Assembly (NCBI GenBank): GCA_032622095.1
Contig: CP136062.1
Coordinates: forward strand, 224,080,578 to 224,144,577
Direction: 5' to 3'
Source: Siphonodentalium dalli
Taxonomy: Eukaryota; Mollusca; Scaphopoda; Gadilida; Siphonodentaliidae
DNA: 64,000 nucleotides
A program made the translations under genes and the position numbers. The notes beneath the pieces are model-generated. The model was not told where the DNA came from. It searched no databases and saw only the letters and a program-made list of their open reading frames with translations. This document shows positions 21,781 through 32,560 of the stretch, piece after piece (the stretch's first letter is position 1; every line of letters begins with the position of its first letter).

Positions 21781-22841
21781 AAGCCATCTCGGGTAATTTT
21801 GGCTAAAACACCTCAGTGTGACACATTTAACACATATCAAAACAATAAACACCTTTGATACCAAAAGATAGTTTTTTTTTACTTTAAAAAATGGTTCAAA
21901 CTTGAACAGTGAAGTTTTACCAATTTTTATGTCAAGTTTGTGACAGAAAAATTTGAATAATTCTGGTATTTTCAGTGATTAAAATAGTAACAATTAACCA
22001 AGGTGCATAAGAAATGTTAGTATTCAAAGTATATAAGACAGCTAGAGTAGTCAATATTCTTGTAAGTGTTTGCATGGTATGCTGGGACAATATTTACCAA
22101 TTTACATATTAGGACCGCCATTTTGAGCCAAAGTGACAATTTTGGTATCTTTGAGTTGAAATATCCATAATAAATAGATTGCATCATTTACATTGCACAG
22201 TTCTTTCCATTTCTTGATGAAATATGACTATAATCCCAATGGGTTTTTTTTTAGTGAAATTTTATACCACGTTCTGTAAAATTAAATTTTTGAGTGGGGA
22301 CCCTTTGAATGGCATATTTCATTGCTCCAATTATCAGTTAACTTGCTAAATACAAAATCAAGTCACAATTTTCAACCAGTTCCAAACAGCAGAAACTTAA
22401 AGATAGTAGTAAAAACAACATAAAAGTTTCCACTTTTGTATAATGGCCGGCCATCATGGATGGGGAGTTCCAATTGTGGCAAAAAAGGTGGCGTTATGTT
22501 TTAGCTTCACAACAAAATATATACATACATATGATAAGTTTTTCTCACTATAATTGCATCAAACTGACTATCTATCTTGGACACCATCTTGAATTACGAA
22601 AAATGCTCAAAGCGGATTTTAGCGGATTTTGGATGTTATAGAGGATATATTCTTCTTCAAAATGGTATACAAACAAACTTAGTCCAAATTTGTTCTAGGT
22701 CAAACTTTTATTGACCAGACTGATAACCCAGTTTATGTGGAAAGTATACCCACTTCCAGGGTTTAGAAAATAATAAATATTCTCCATCCATACAAATATT
22801 TACTATTGCCCACTCTCTAACTTAACGGAGATTCGGGGCAT
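21781..22841. other. Non-coding stretch upstream of CTLD2
   Basis: No repeat or exon was recognised. AATAAA words occur near 21842, 22170 and 22770, so a polyadenylation site for an upstream gene is possible but not shown. If the ATG at 22842 is a true start, the promoter of a second gene would lie here; I see no convincing TATA box. Confidence 0.4.
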
Positions 22842-22884
22842 ATGCCATGGTTGGCGTTAATGCACTTGTTAACTCTGCTTGCAG
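22842..22884 (+). other. Possible alternative start: signal peptide in frame with CTLD2
   Basis: ATG at 22842 sits in GCCATGG, a strong translation-start context. Its frame reads MPWLALMHLLTLLAVSTGSC straight into the CTLD2-A exon, a typical secretory signal with a hydrophobic core and small residues before the likely cleavage site. If used, CTLD2 begins a separate tandem gene or an alternative secreted isoform. The competing view is that this is intron and the acceptor GCTTGCAG at 22884 is used. Both readings keep the same CTLD frame. Confidence 0.55.
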
Positions 22885-23062
22885 TTTCAACTGGTTCCTG
22901 CCAATATCCATTTGCAATCACGTATCCAGTTTTACAAAGATGCTTCTGGCTCATACCTTTGAATAAGACAGCTGACGCTTCAAAAGAAGTATGCAGTATT
23001 TTTGGAGGACTATTAGCAAATATCTACGATGAAGGCACAAAGGATTTCGTTAAAGAAAACTT
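22885..23062 (+). CDS. C-type lectin domain, N-terminal half exon (CTLD2-A)
   Basis: Coding from acceptor CTCTGCTTGCAG to donor CTT|GTGAGT, 178 nt if spliced, phase 1 in and phase 2 out. It encodes STGSCQYPFAITYP, QRCFWLIPLNKTADASKEVC and GGLLANIYDEGTKDFVKENL. The cysteines in GSC, QRC and EVC with GGLLA give a long-form CTLD first half. It joins in frame to 25822 (TT|G). The 5' boundary may instead be the ATG at 22842 (see that entry). Confidence 0.88.
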
Positions 23063-23569
23063 GTGAGTCATTACCGTGATTTAATCACCTGACATTGGAC
23101 ATTGTCAGATGCAAATCAGCCCAATAGCCGGTCATTTGTATTCGAGTCTGGATTTAGACCAGACATGTTAAGTTTTCAAAATGTCAATCCGGGAGATTTT
23201 TTTCGGGAGGTATGTTCCAAAAATAATTTTTATGATGAAGATTACATAGTTTTTATGAGTTTCTATTTGTGTTTATTTTATAAATATATACACCTTATAT
23301 AAAATGGTAATGAATGTCCTGTTGGTAACTGCTGTGAGTGGGAGATAAGTGCATGTTTAATTGTTTATAATACACAGCGAAATCGCCGGCATGCTTAACT
23401 TGCTGTTCTATATTGTATTTCCTGTTAAAAGCATATAGAGTTTTCTCCCTTCTACTGTATTATTTGCACTGCGTTGACCCAGTGTTCTTATTAAATCGAT
23501 CTATTTTGATTTTGTCAGGGAGATTTCTGCGGCAGTTTTATTTAACATGTTGGGTTTGAAAATTAAATG

Positions 23570-24064
23570 ATTTTTAGTTTAATTATTATTTTGATCAAGC
23601 ACAGAAATATAGCACATAACATGAAACACAAAATGCACAAAAATAACAATAAAATAAAAATAAAACACATTATCAACATGAATAGAGTTATGCCTCTTAT
23701 GGCTGCAGTGGTATATTGATTTGAGTTTCTCATGCGAGAGCTCTGATGTAATCCCATGTTGATTTCTTGGCCGATGCAGCAAGATCCTTGGTAACGTCAA
23801 AACTATAACACTCTCCGTCTTGGTTCATTTTGGTTGCCAGAAGTCCACACAGAGTGTCATTGTTCAGTTCAGAACGGAAACATGTCTGAATTTTCTTAAC
23901 CATTGTCCATGTCTAACTGCATCATTTTTGCCACCATTGCTCACACTGAAATGTGCGTTACAAACTTTGCAATATGCTGTATTTTTGTTCCTATCACTTT
24001 TAGTAATCCATGGCATGTCACTGATCCATGCATGAATATTTAAATTTTGACTCATAACGGCCAC
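23570..24064 (-). pseudogene. BED-type zinc-finger fragment of a hAT-related gene
   Basis: The minus strand from 24064 to about 23864 encodes WITKSDRNKNTAYCKVCNAH followed by FSVSNGGKNDAVRH and a second RH, matching the BED/TTF zinc finger (C-x2-C ... H ... H) of hAT transposases and of host genes derived from them. Downstream the frame shifts into sequence with only weak similarity (words such as DLAASAKKSTWDY in another frame). No transposase catalytic domain is present. It is a broken fragment inside the CTLD2 intron. Confidence 0.65.
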
Positions 24065-24599
24065 GTTTTTTGGACGGTTCGACAGACATTTTGAGATGTA
24101 TATATCAGACAGATATGACAGAAACTACATCAGTTGGATTAATATAGGCCCCTATGCCTTCTTGTGAAAACAAGATTATCACTATAATCAGTGAACTTAA
24201 ATCATAAAGTATCCGTTACTTAGAAATGTTCATCAATGGGACCTCAGAATACAATTGTCCACTTGTGATTGTACGTATAGTATACTATAACAACACGCTT
24301 TATACGTGTGGCTTCTCCAGAGTGTGAAAATCAATTAATATCTGTCACAGTTTACCACTGATCAATCTTCAATAAGAGGGAACATCAAAAGTTACCGACT
24401 GGTACATTCATTGAATGTTAATTTGGGTATTTACGGTACCGGAAATCCATGTCATTTGGGAAATCCCCACAAATGCATGAATTTTAAAAACAAAAAAACT
24501 TTGTTTTGGAATTTTGAATGCGGGGTTTTGATGAATCCGGGAGAAATTGGGGGTTATCCGTGTTTGCGGAATTGCCGTGGCCATCCGTGAGTCTCACGG

Positions 24600-24930
24600 A
24601 CAATCCATGAAACTTAACAGCTCTGATTTAGACCCTGACATTGGACATTTTCAGAGACAAAACAGCCCAATTTCTGGTCATTTGTATTTGAATCTGGATT
24701 TAACCACCTGCCATTGGAAATTGTCAGATGCAAATCAGCCCAATTTTCGGTTGTTTGTATATGAGTCGATCTGCATTTAGGGCCTGCATTGTAAATTGTC
24801 AGATACAAAAGAGCCCAATATCCGGTCATTTGTATTTGAATCTGGATTTAACCCCTCACATTTGACAGTCAGATGCAAATCATCCCAATATCCGGTCATT
24901 TGTATTTGAGTCTGACCTTATGTCTCACAG
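24600..24930. repeat. ~75-bp degenerate tandem repeat
   Basis: TCAGATGCAAATCAGCCCAA and CGGTCATTTGTATTTGA recur four to five times between 24640 and 24920 at roughly 75-bp spacing. A single related unit lies at 23085-23165 immediately after the CTLD2-A donor, so the repeat flanks the zinc-finger relic on both sides. Confidence 0.8.
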
Positions 24931-25254
24931 TATTTGTCAGCAAGCCTGGAAATAGTGTGCCTCTCATTTGCAGAATGAGGTCCCTAGAGGGTGAATTTAT
25001 TGACGATATCTTGCATAGCGAACTAGCTTCACCAAATTTACCCTCTGGGGGTGGAGGCTCATTTTGCATGGCTTCGTCTGCTATGGGAGACATAGACTCA
25101 GATTAAAGCTGAAATTCAGGGTTCTCTACAATTTTATTACTCTTTTTTAATTTTTGCACTAAAACATCTCTGACTGCAGACTTTCTGTTCATCATTAGCA
25201 GAATTTTAAGTTTCTGGTGAGGAAGGTAGGGTACCATTTAAGTTTGTGGTGAGG

Positions 25255-25800
25255 AAGGTAGGGTACCATTTTTGCAGGCCCGGGACACTATCTCATCCCC
25301 CTTTGCTCATTCTGATGTGGGCACCATAAAATAATGAACCCTGTGCCAATGCATTCTCTTATATATGCGAGTCGACCATAGGTCACCTCGCATATATAAG
25401 AGAATGCATTGGCCTAACAATTTTTTATCATTTGTTTTTTATAAATTTTTCTTACATTCTTTAACAATTTTTAGGACATAAAATAAAAAACATCCAGAGT
25501 GTCAATAACCCTGCAGGGAGCCCGAAACATATCATAATACTGAGTGTCGTCTACTCATGTTTGTCTGGGGCTCTGTATGGGTGAAATTATAAAATTGTCA
25601 AAGAATATAAGAAAAATTGTAAAAAATTGTTAGGCCAATGCATTCTCCTATATATGCGAGGCGACCTATGGTCGACTCGCATATATAAGAGAATGCATTG
25701 GCACAGGGTTCATTGCGCATACTGCAGGGTACCTTGTTTGCGGGCCCGGGTCACTATCTCATCTCCCACTGCTCATTCTGATGTGGACACCATAAAAATA
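25255..25800. mobile_element. Double-hairpin element between direct repeats
   Basis: Hairpins at 25345-25413 and 25634-25702 face each other, bounded by AACCCTGTGCC and GGCACAGGGTT. Outside them both sides carry GCTCATTCTGATGTGG and CACTATCTCATC in direct orientation (25280-25330 and 25751-25800), so the flanks are a direct duplication. No TTAA boundary was found. The centre has a spacer of CTCTGCAGG-like unique sequence not seen in the other hairpin elements. Confidence 0.6.
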
Positions 25801-25821
25801 TTTTTATTTTCTGTTTTCAAG

Positions 25822-26030
25822 GTTTAACAATGATTGCACTGATTCGTGGATTGGAGCTCATGCTGAAGATAACGGTGCAACTTGGAAGACACAGGATGGG
25901 TACACCCTTCAGTGGCTAGATTGGGCACTAGGAGGGCCAAATTCGGGTTCATGTGCTGCTGTGACAACTGATTGCCAATTGATCCGAGCAGACTGCAGTG
26001 AGAAGAAATATGTGCTGTGTGAATCTTCAG
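25822..26030 (+). CDS. C-type lectin domain, C-terminal half exon (CTLD2-B)
   Basis: Exon between acceptor CTGTTTTCAAG and donor TCAG|GTTTGA, 209 nt, phase 2 in and phase 1 out. It encodes FNNDCTDSWIGAHAEDNG, QWLDWALGGPNSGSC, then TTDCQLIRADC and YVLCESS. WIG and the closing cysteines are canonical. Two additional cysteines (NDC just before WIG, and TDC six residues before ADC) suggest an extra disulfide, found also in CTLD5-B. GGPNSG stands at the EPN position and WND is absent. Too short to stand out as a plus-strand frame; the overlapping long minus-strand frame is spurious. Confidence 0.88.
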
Positions 26031-26162
26031 GTTTGAGATTTTAACATAATTATGTGGAGTTGGCCACATGCTCTTGTGGCCTGATCTTTTGGGTGTCAAC
26101 AGCAGCACACCTTGCCTTGGACTAGTGATCAAATGATAAAAATCTGCTTCATGAAAAGGTTT

Positions 26163-27188
26163 AACCCTTTCAGTGCCAGGGGTCGATCTCATCGGCCCTA
26201 ATTTACGGTCTGTAAAATGTGCCCTGTTTTTTTTTTTTTTTATAGATTTTTTTGGGCTGAATTTTATTTGGGAATGCTTAAGCATATGCTATAAAAAAAT
26301 TTACAAACAAACTGGATAAAACCTCATTTAATCTTACATAAAAATGGCATTGTACTACCAGTCTATGACTGTGATTCCCTAACATTATACAATGCCCCTG
26401 ACATTCAATATTGTTATTGTTTTCTAAAAGCTGATACCTCCCCATTCTAATATGTGATCCTGAATTCAATCCTGTGCCTTCAATTGTATAAAGTCACAAT
26501 TAGTGTAAGTTAGATCACAATGACTAATTGTGAGAAGAGCATGAGCATCAGCTAATCATTTTATTAATTGCAGTCATCTACTTCATGTTGTAAGCATGCA
26601 AGTCACTTTATAACACATTACATTTTAGAGCTCAATGCACACTAATATTAAACACATATCTACTATGGACATGTTTATGAAATAATTTTTTTTTTAATTT
26701 TATTTATTTATTATTTTTTTTCCAAATTTTTTTGTCATAACATCAGGCATTGCAATACAAAGACCTAATGCGGCCCTTTTTATTCAATGCAGCAGGGCCT
26801 GAGAACCAAAACCCTTTTTTTTTTGGCCTAACAATGTCAATTTCAAAGAATTCAAGGTTTCTCGGAGGGTAAACGCAGGTCACATTCACTCTGCATAATC
26901 CCTGGGGGTCAGTGTGGGTCACGTTCATTCTATGTAATGACGCGGGTCACATTTTCTCTCTCTAGGGTCAGTGCGGGTCATGTTCACCCTTCGTAATCCC
27001 ATTGGCGAATGACGTGGAGTGTCAGCCAACAAAGTTTTTCTTACTGACATCTCTCGCCTCTCGTGAATTATTTAACGTAATTCTCGGAACCAATTGATTA
27101 CTCTCTATGTAGTTATGCCCTCTGGTTCTGATTCGGTGCTTCTTTGTAGTTCGTCATTTACTGTAACTATGCTATGTATGTATTTCAG
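26163..27188. other. Intron with a MITE left-end fragment and a short GGGTCAC repeat
   Basis: TTAACCCTTTCAGTGCCAGG at about 26161 is the left end of a TTAA-type element whose right end was not found. From 26875 to 26990, GGGTCAC(A/G)TTCA-like words recur about four times with AATCCC or AATGAC. The remainder is AT-rich with homopolymers and no exon. Confidence 0.55.
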
Positions 27189-27372
27189 TTTTACAGGTCA
27201 CTGATGTAACTTTTCCGTCTGAGGCAGATTTCTACCCCGGAACAGGGTCATACGTGTGGTACGAGAATAACCAGAAAACAGCTGAGAATGGTCGCGAGGC
27301 ATGCGGCCAGTATGAAGCACACATGGCTATTATTTACGATCAGGGAACCACGGATTTCATAAAGACCAATGT
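27189..27372 (+). CDS. C-type lectin domain, N-terminal half exon (CTLD3-A)
   Basis: Exon between acceptor TATGTATTTCAG and donor AATGT|GTAAGT, 184 nt, phase 1 in and phase 2 out. It encodes VTDVTFPSEADFYPGTG, SYVWYENNQKTAENGREAC and QYEAHMAIIYDQGTTDFIK. The tryptophan after SYV and the EAC helix mark the CTLD first half. The amino-terminal cysteine pair of its siblings is missing (SYVW in place of RCFW), and GG before the HxA position is QYEA. This is therefore a short-form, diverged CTLD. A second possible acceptor (TTACAG) lies 8 nt inside but breaks phase. Confidence 0.87.
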
Positions 27373-28310
27373 GTAAGTTTTTGCACTCCCTGCATCCCAC
27401 ATTTATATTAGTGAAATGTTTGAAATGAAAATAATTTCATCTACACAATACAATTAAGCCCTTTAAAGAAACTTTTGGACTTTCCTTCTTCTTTATCATT
27501 CTGTTGACTGCTCAGCATAAAATTAGCACTGACTCAAGTTGAGCTGCAGTGTCATTGACACTTTTATTATTACCACCTATATTCGTAATATAACGAGCAC
27601 GAGACTACAATATATGGTAGTAACATAAATTTAGATCTGTTCTTCAGTGCATGTGATTTGGGAGTGAAAATAGAGAAGATCCTGATTTCATATCTGTGTA
27701 TTTGGACGAACATTTCCGATCATCGACAATATGAATAACAGATGAGACATAGACAGAGACCCTGAAATATAAATATGGCCTACTCTATAACACAAATAAA
27801 CATATACATGCAAAATAAATATAATACTACTGTACTGTTAATTAATAACTTAATGCTCCAGTATGGAGGCTCGCTATTTTATTCAAATATATTTAACTTG
27901 AATTAAACAGAAATAAACATTGATCAAATGAATTTAAATGAATAAAATGATAAAACTTAAATCCTGCATCATGAGGCCGATTGTCAAGAAATTTTACTTG
28001 TATTGTATGCGAGTCACTTTGATACCAACCAAAAATAGCCAAATGATACTTTCTTCTTGAGTCAAATGATATAATCTTGGTCAAATAATAACTTTTCAAA
28101 ATAAAATATTAAATGTTTTCTTTTGTCAAATGAAACTACATTTACTCTGTAATTTATGGTACATTGTATATAGTTTGCATTGATTTTGTTTTGATTTTGA
28201 TTTAATTTGTTCTATTTTCCCTAAATTGCCCGATCAAAGAATTTTAAATACCTGAATCAGGTAAAAAGTTATAAGAAAGTAAGGGTCTAATAATAAGGCT
28301 TAAAATTTGA
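27373..28310. other. AT-rich intron, nothing recognised
   Basis: No exon or clear repeat. A short CACCTATATTCGTAATATAA stretch near 27585 is the only local symmetry noted. Confidence 0.4.
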
Positions 28311-28319
28311 TTTATCCCC

Positions 28320-29165
28320 CACCTGGGGGACGTATCAATGGGTTATATCCATCTGTCCATCCGTCTGTCCATCCATTGTATACTATGAGGTAACTCGTAG
28401 TTGCACTCAACATGTCGAAATAAGACAGTTCAATCTAAAAAAAATTAAATATTTTAAATTCAATTGTTTTGGTTGTTTAGTTCAACTTTACAACATAAAG
28501 TTTGAGCTATTGCCATGGGTTGGCATCCATTGTCCATCCATGTGTCCATGCGTGTGTCAACAATTTCTTTTGGCATGCCCTACAGGCCTCATCCTTTATC
28601 CGGTCTTCACCAAAGTTCATATGTAGTTTGAGGGTGACCCATAGATGGGAGCTATAAACATTTCCATATTTCGATGAAAAAACATGGCCACCAGCAGCCA
28701 TCTTTGATTTCAAATTTGAATCCATTGGCACACCCTACAGCCCGTATTTATGGCCAGATCATTTTTAATTTTGCAGGCACAATTGTGATCACATGTAGAT
28801 GGGAGCTGTCGAATTTGAACTATGTTCGATGAAAAACGTGGCCGTCAGCAGCCATTTTGGATTTTACTCTTTGCATGACTAAACCTTTGGCACACCCTAC
28901 AGACCACATCCCTCATCTGACCTTTGGCACACCCTACAGACCACATCCCTCATCTGACCATCAGCAAACTTCATATGGATCTCGGGGTGACCTCTAGATT
29001 GGAGCCTCCTATTTTGACCAAAATTATTTGAAAAACATGGCCACCAGCCATCATAGATTTTACTATGACTTTGTATGACTAAATCCTTTGGGGCACCCTA
29101 CAGACCACATCCCTCATCCGATCATCACTAAACTTCATATGGATTTTCGGGGTGACCTCTAGTTT
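28320..29165. repeat. Diverged satellite block with GTCC-rich leader
   Basis: It begins with CCCCACCTGGGGGACG and a GTCCATCCGTCTGTCC run, then continues as units carrying ACATGGCCACCAGCAGCC, GATTTTACT and CACACCCTACAG. It is the same family as 13141-15440 but more diverged, with a local 37-bp duplication of CTTTGGCACACCCTACAGAC near 28889 and 28922. Confidence 0.8.
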
Positions 29166-29407
29166 ACATTCCTTCTTTATCATTCTATTCATTGATCAGC
29201 AAAACTCCTTCCCAAGTTTCATTTGGTTTTAAAATGTTTGAATGATAAAAATGTTCGCTTTGCACACAAAGGGGCCACTGCAATGTTTAATATTTAAAAT
29301 GCAGCTCCTCTGATGCTGAATAAAGGCTCACAAAGGGAGCTACAGTAATGTCTAAGATCTAAAATGCAGCTCCTCTGATGCTGAATAAAGGCTCACAAAG
29401 GGAGCTA

Positions 29408-29563
29408 CAGTAATGCCCAAAATAATCGACTCCTTAACCACAGCAGAAATATGGCTATGAGAGCTTTGCGATGAATGGCAACAAGCCATATTTCCGACTA
29501 AATCCTGAAAAGTTACCCATAATTCTGCTGTGGTTAAGGAGTCTATTATTTAGGGCATTACTG
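29408..29563. mobile_element. TA-flanked foldback MITE (CAGTAATGCCC family)
   Basis: Ends CAGTAATGCCC and GGGCATTACTG lie inside TA at 29406-29407 and 29564-29565. The left arm is internally deleted, the right arm is full length. TA duplication with CAGT ends is the Tc1/mariner pattern; with no transposase the assignment is tentative. Confidence 0.8.
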
Positions 29564-29569
29564 TAGTGT

Positions 29570-29720
29570 ATTAATAATTGGACTTAAGCATAATACAATT
29601 GCGCTTAAGCACAATTCAATTGCACTTAAGTGCCCTTACATTTGTACTGAGCACAATTACTTACATCTCTATCGAATTGCGCTTAAGTGAAATTCAATTT
29701 AGCTTGAGCTCAATAGCCAT
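29570..29720. repeat. CTTAAG-rich degenerate short repeat
   Basis: GCGCTTAAGC, GCACTTAAGTGC and GCGCTTAAGTG recur with CAATT spacers about five times. Each core is close to a palindrome. No function assigned. Confidence 0.55.
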
Positions 29721-29904
29721 AACAGGCATACACCCCTTTGAAGTTTAAATGATGTCCTTAATCAGGGTGGGTTGGTTGTTTTGTCACAATGAACCATCAT
29801 AAACTATTCTATATGATTAAGGGGTTTGTGATGTTCAATCGTACTTAACCCTTCAGTGACTGGAGCTTCATGTTTTATAAGTAACCGATAAGTGGTAAGT
29901 GGGT

Positions 29905-31245
29905 GTCTGACCAGGTAACACATCATGTAACATCTGATCTTCTTGTTGCATCTGATGAAGGTCTTGTTTCTATTCTGTGTCTGTTAGACCTTAGAGCAGC
30001 ATTCGACACGATAGATCACCAAATTCTACTACATCGACTTGAAAGTTCATTCGACATATCCGGTACTGTCCTATGGTCGTTTGTTTCTTACCTAACTGGT
30101 CGTCAATATAGAATACAAATTGACAATCTGTTATCAAAGTATTACAATCTTGATTTTGGCGTGCCCCAGGGGTCAGTTCTAGGACCAATTCTATTCCTGC
30201 TGTACACCTAACTTATCGGTGCTGTTATACAATCGCAAGGCATATGTGTACACATGTATGCAGATGACACACAGTTATAATTTTCCGGCGGACCCGATCA
30301 AGACTCATATCTAGTGAATAGGATCGAGCGCTGTCTTTCTGCTGTTAAAACCTGGAAGACCTCCAATAAACTGATGCTTAACAATGACAAAACTGAAGTC
30401 ATGTGGGTTGCAAAATCATCCATTGTCAACCAATTGTGCATTACATCACTGCAAGCAGAACGTGACACTATTATCTTCTCTTCGTGTGTTAAAAATCTTG
30501 ATCAAACACTATCTATGGAGACATATATCGACCACCTCTGCAGGTATATAATCTTGGAACTGCGACGCCTTGGCCAGGTCCGCAAATATCTCACTGTTGA
30601 TGCAGCAAAAAAACTTGTTGCTTTGTTTGTTATGAGTCATCTAGACTACTGTAACATTCTATTATTCCGGGTCCCTGATTCGCAAATCAGCAGACTTGCA
30701 GGTCACCGCTGCCAGAATTGTACTCTGAAGAAGGAAAGGCTGTAACGTAACAACCATGCACGCCGACCTTCACTGGCTACCTATCAAAGATCGGATACAA
30801 TTCAAAATAGCAACATTTGGTTTCCGTCGGATGTTTGTCTCCGATTCCCTTCCCGAATATATTAACAGTCTGATATATCTATACACTCCCCGGCGAACAC
30901 TTCATTCTGGTGAATCGTCCCTTCTCTCCACAATGTGCAAATCTTATGACCGTCGGCGACAGAGCTTTCTCTGTAGCCTGTCCCGACATGGAACTCTCTA
31001 CCAAATGAAATGCGGCAATCCTGTTTGCTTACCGATTTTTGATCTTCATTGAAAACTCATATATTCCGACGATGCTACCCTGATACAAAGAAAATTAACA
31101 ACAAAAACTGATTATATATAATTCCACATATCTATTGATTATTTTGCATGTGCATTTCTTGTGTATTTATATGATGTGTAAAGCACTTAGGGCCGGCCCC
31201 TTATGGGAGATTGGCGCTATATAGAAATTATTATTATTATATTGG
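29905..31245 (+). pseudogene. 5'-truncated L2/CR1-like LINE, decayed reverse transcriptase
   Basis: Frames in series encode polymerase motifs: LDLRAAFDTIDH (catalytic block A), GVPQGSVLGPILFLLYT, MYADDTQL (block C with the YADD core), NDKTEVMW, then the C-terminal MSHLDYCNILLF and HADLHWLPIKDRIQFKI. Stops follow LLYT and TQL, and frames shift near 30745, so it is not functional. The 3' end, GGCGCTATATAGAAATTATT with more TTA triplets at 31215-31240, is the kind of short tail repeat seen in L2/CR1-type LINEs. Endonuclease and 5' regions are absent. Similar DNA flanks it at 29790-29875 and 31795-31885. Confidence 0.88.
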
Positions 31246-31861
31246 GTTACTGAAAATCACACCTAGCATCCCGGGATGACAGTACAAAGTCATAATGAAA
31301 TGCTGGCTGATGGCTCGAAAGCTTTTTGATATGTCAAATTAGGATAAGCTGAATGAAAAATTGCCTGAAACCAATTAGTCATATATCTTTTTATCACAAA
31401 GTGAAGTTGGTACCAAATGTATGGATGACAAGAGAAAGAAGAGAGAATCTGCAAAACATATGAAAATAGGGGGAAAAAATAATGGAACAGTGATACAATT
31501 TTGTTCAGATACCTGAATCCTCATTTATATGTCATAAATTTTAGGGTGGAGAGCAGTGGCCCGGAGCGGTTTTCCAAAATTTAGAAAAGAATTTCCAATT
31601 TACGCCCCAAAATATCTCAATTAATAAAATCCAAAAGTTTAAATGTATAATTTATAAATTAAATCACCAGAGAAGGAAAAGAGACAAATTATATTAAGCC
31701 AATAAGATCTTCATTTTAGTTGCATGTTGCTAACCCGTGCCATTCTAAACATATGAACACCAACGTTTCTACCTTTACTTACAAATGACAGGCCTGCAAT
31801 GAACCATCGTTAACTATTCTGTAAGATTAAGGGGTTTGTCATGCTCAATAATTGTACTTAA

Positions 31862-32113
31862 CTCTTCCATGACTGGAGCTTCATGAAATGTTGCAAAAAC
31901 TCTGTGCCAATGTATTGTATTATAGATGCGAGTTTCCCATAGGGAGCCTTGCTTATATAAGAGAATACATTGACCTAACAATATTTACCTTGACCTTGCA
32001 AGCCAGTGCATTCTCTTATATATGCGAGGCTCCCTATGAAAGACTCTCATATATAAGAGAATGCACTGGCATAGGGTCTTTAATGCTGCATCAGCGTAGC
32101 TCCCATGAAAGGA
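31862..32113. mobile_element. TTAA-type MITE, CATGA family, two hairpins
   Basis: TTAA at 31858-31861 and 32114-32117 encloses CTCTTCCATGACTGGAGCTT and AGCTCCCATGAAAGGA. Two variant hairpins (near 31905-31975 and 32005-32070) have the CTCTTATATATGCGAGGCTC arm with a different loop. Related copies are at 48341-48564 and 18500-18714. Confidence 0.8.
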
Positions 32114-32119
32114 TTAAGT

Positions 32120-32330
32120 GCAATTTTAGCGCAATTGAAATTGCAAAAGTTTTAACCTCTTTGCTGCGATGTCGTCCATAACTATTACAGATGCAAAAGT
32201 GCATGTCGTGTGCTATATGGTTCGTACATACGGACCTACTTCAGCACACTATCAGTAGGCCATTATTCATAACTTGAACTATATACAGCTATGCTCTCAT
32301 TAAGCGACCTGTTTAACGAGGTTATGGGTC
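32120..32330. other. Short unique intron segment
   Basis: Nothing recognised between the MITE and the ACCGC-rich patch. Confidence 0.4.
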
Positions 32331-32560
32331 GGTACTTACCGCGGTGATACCACCAAAATACCGCGATTATCATTTTGTACCGCGGCAGACGTCGGTTGAC
32401 CCGCGGTACTGATACGGTATTTTTACCGTTGGTTACCGCAGGTCACAGCGTTATTGGTGTTCGTTACCGCCGTACACCGCGTTATTTTTTCCGTAACCGC
32501 ATTCAAATTACCGCTAACGGCCCTCCACCGCGGAGAGAACACGACTGAAACAAGGCGTCA
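32330..32560. repeat. ACCGC-rich, ACCGCGG-containing patch
   Basis: In an otherwise AT-rich region, about 15 ACCGC or its complement occur in 230 bp, including TACCGCGGTG, GTACCGCGGC, CCCGCGGTAC and CCACCGCGGA. Spacing is irregular, so it is not a simple tandem repeat. Nature unknown. Confidence 0.6.

Noticed and set aside
25824-26285. 153-codon minus-strand frame
   Set aside because: It is antisense to the CTLD2-B exon, which has proper splice sites, phase and lectin motifs on the plus strand.
29903-31052. Host gene resembling a polymerase
   Set aside because: Motifs are those of a LINE reverse transcriptase, with stops and frameshifts; treated as a transposon relic.
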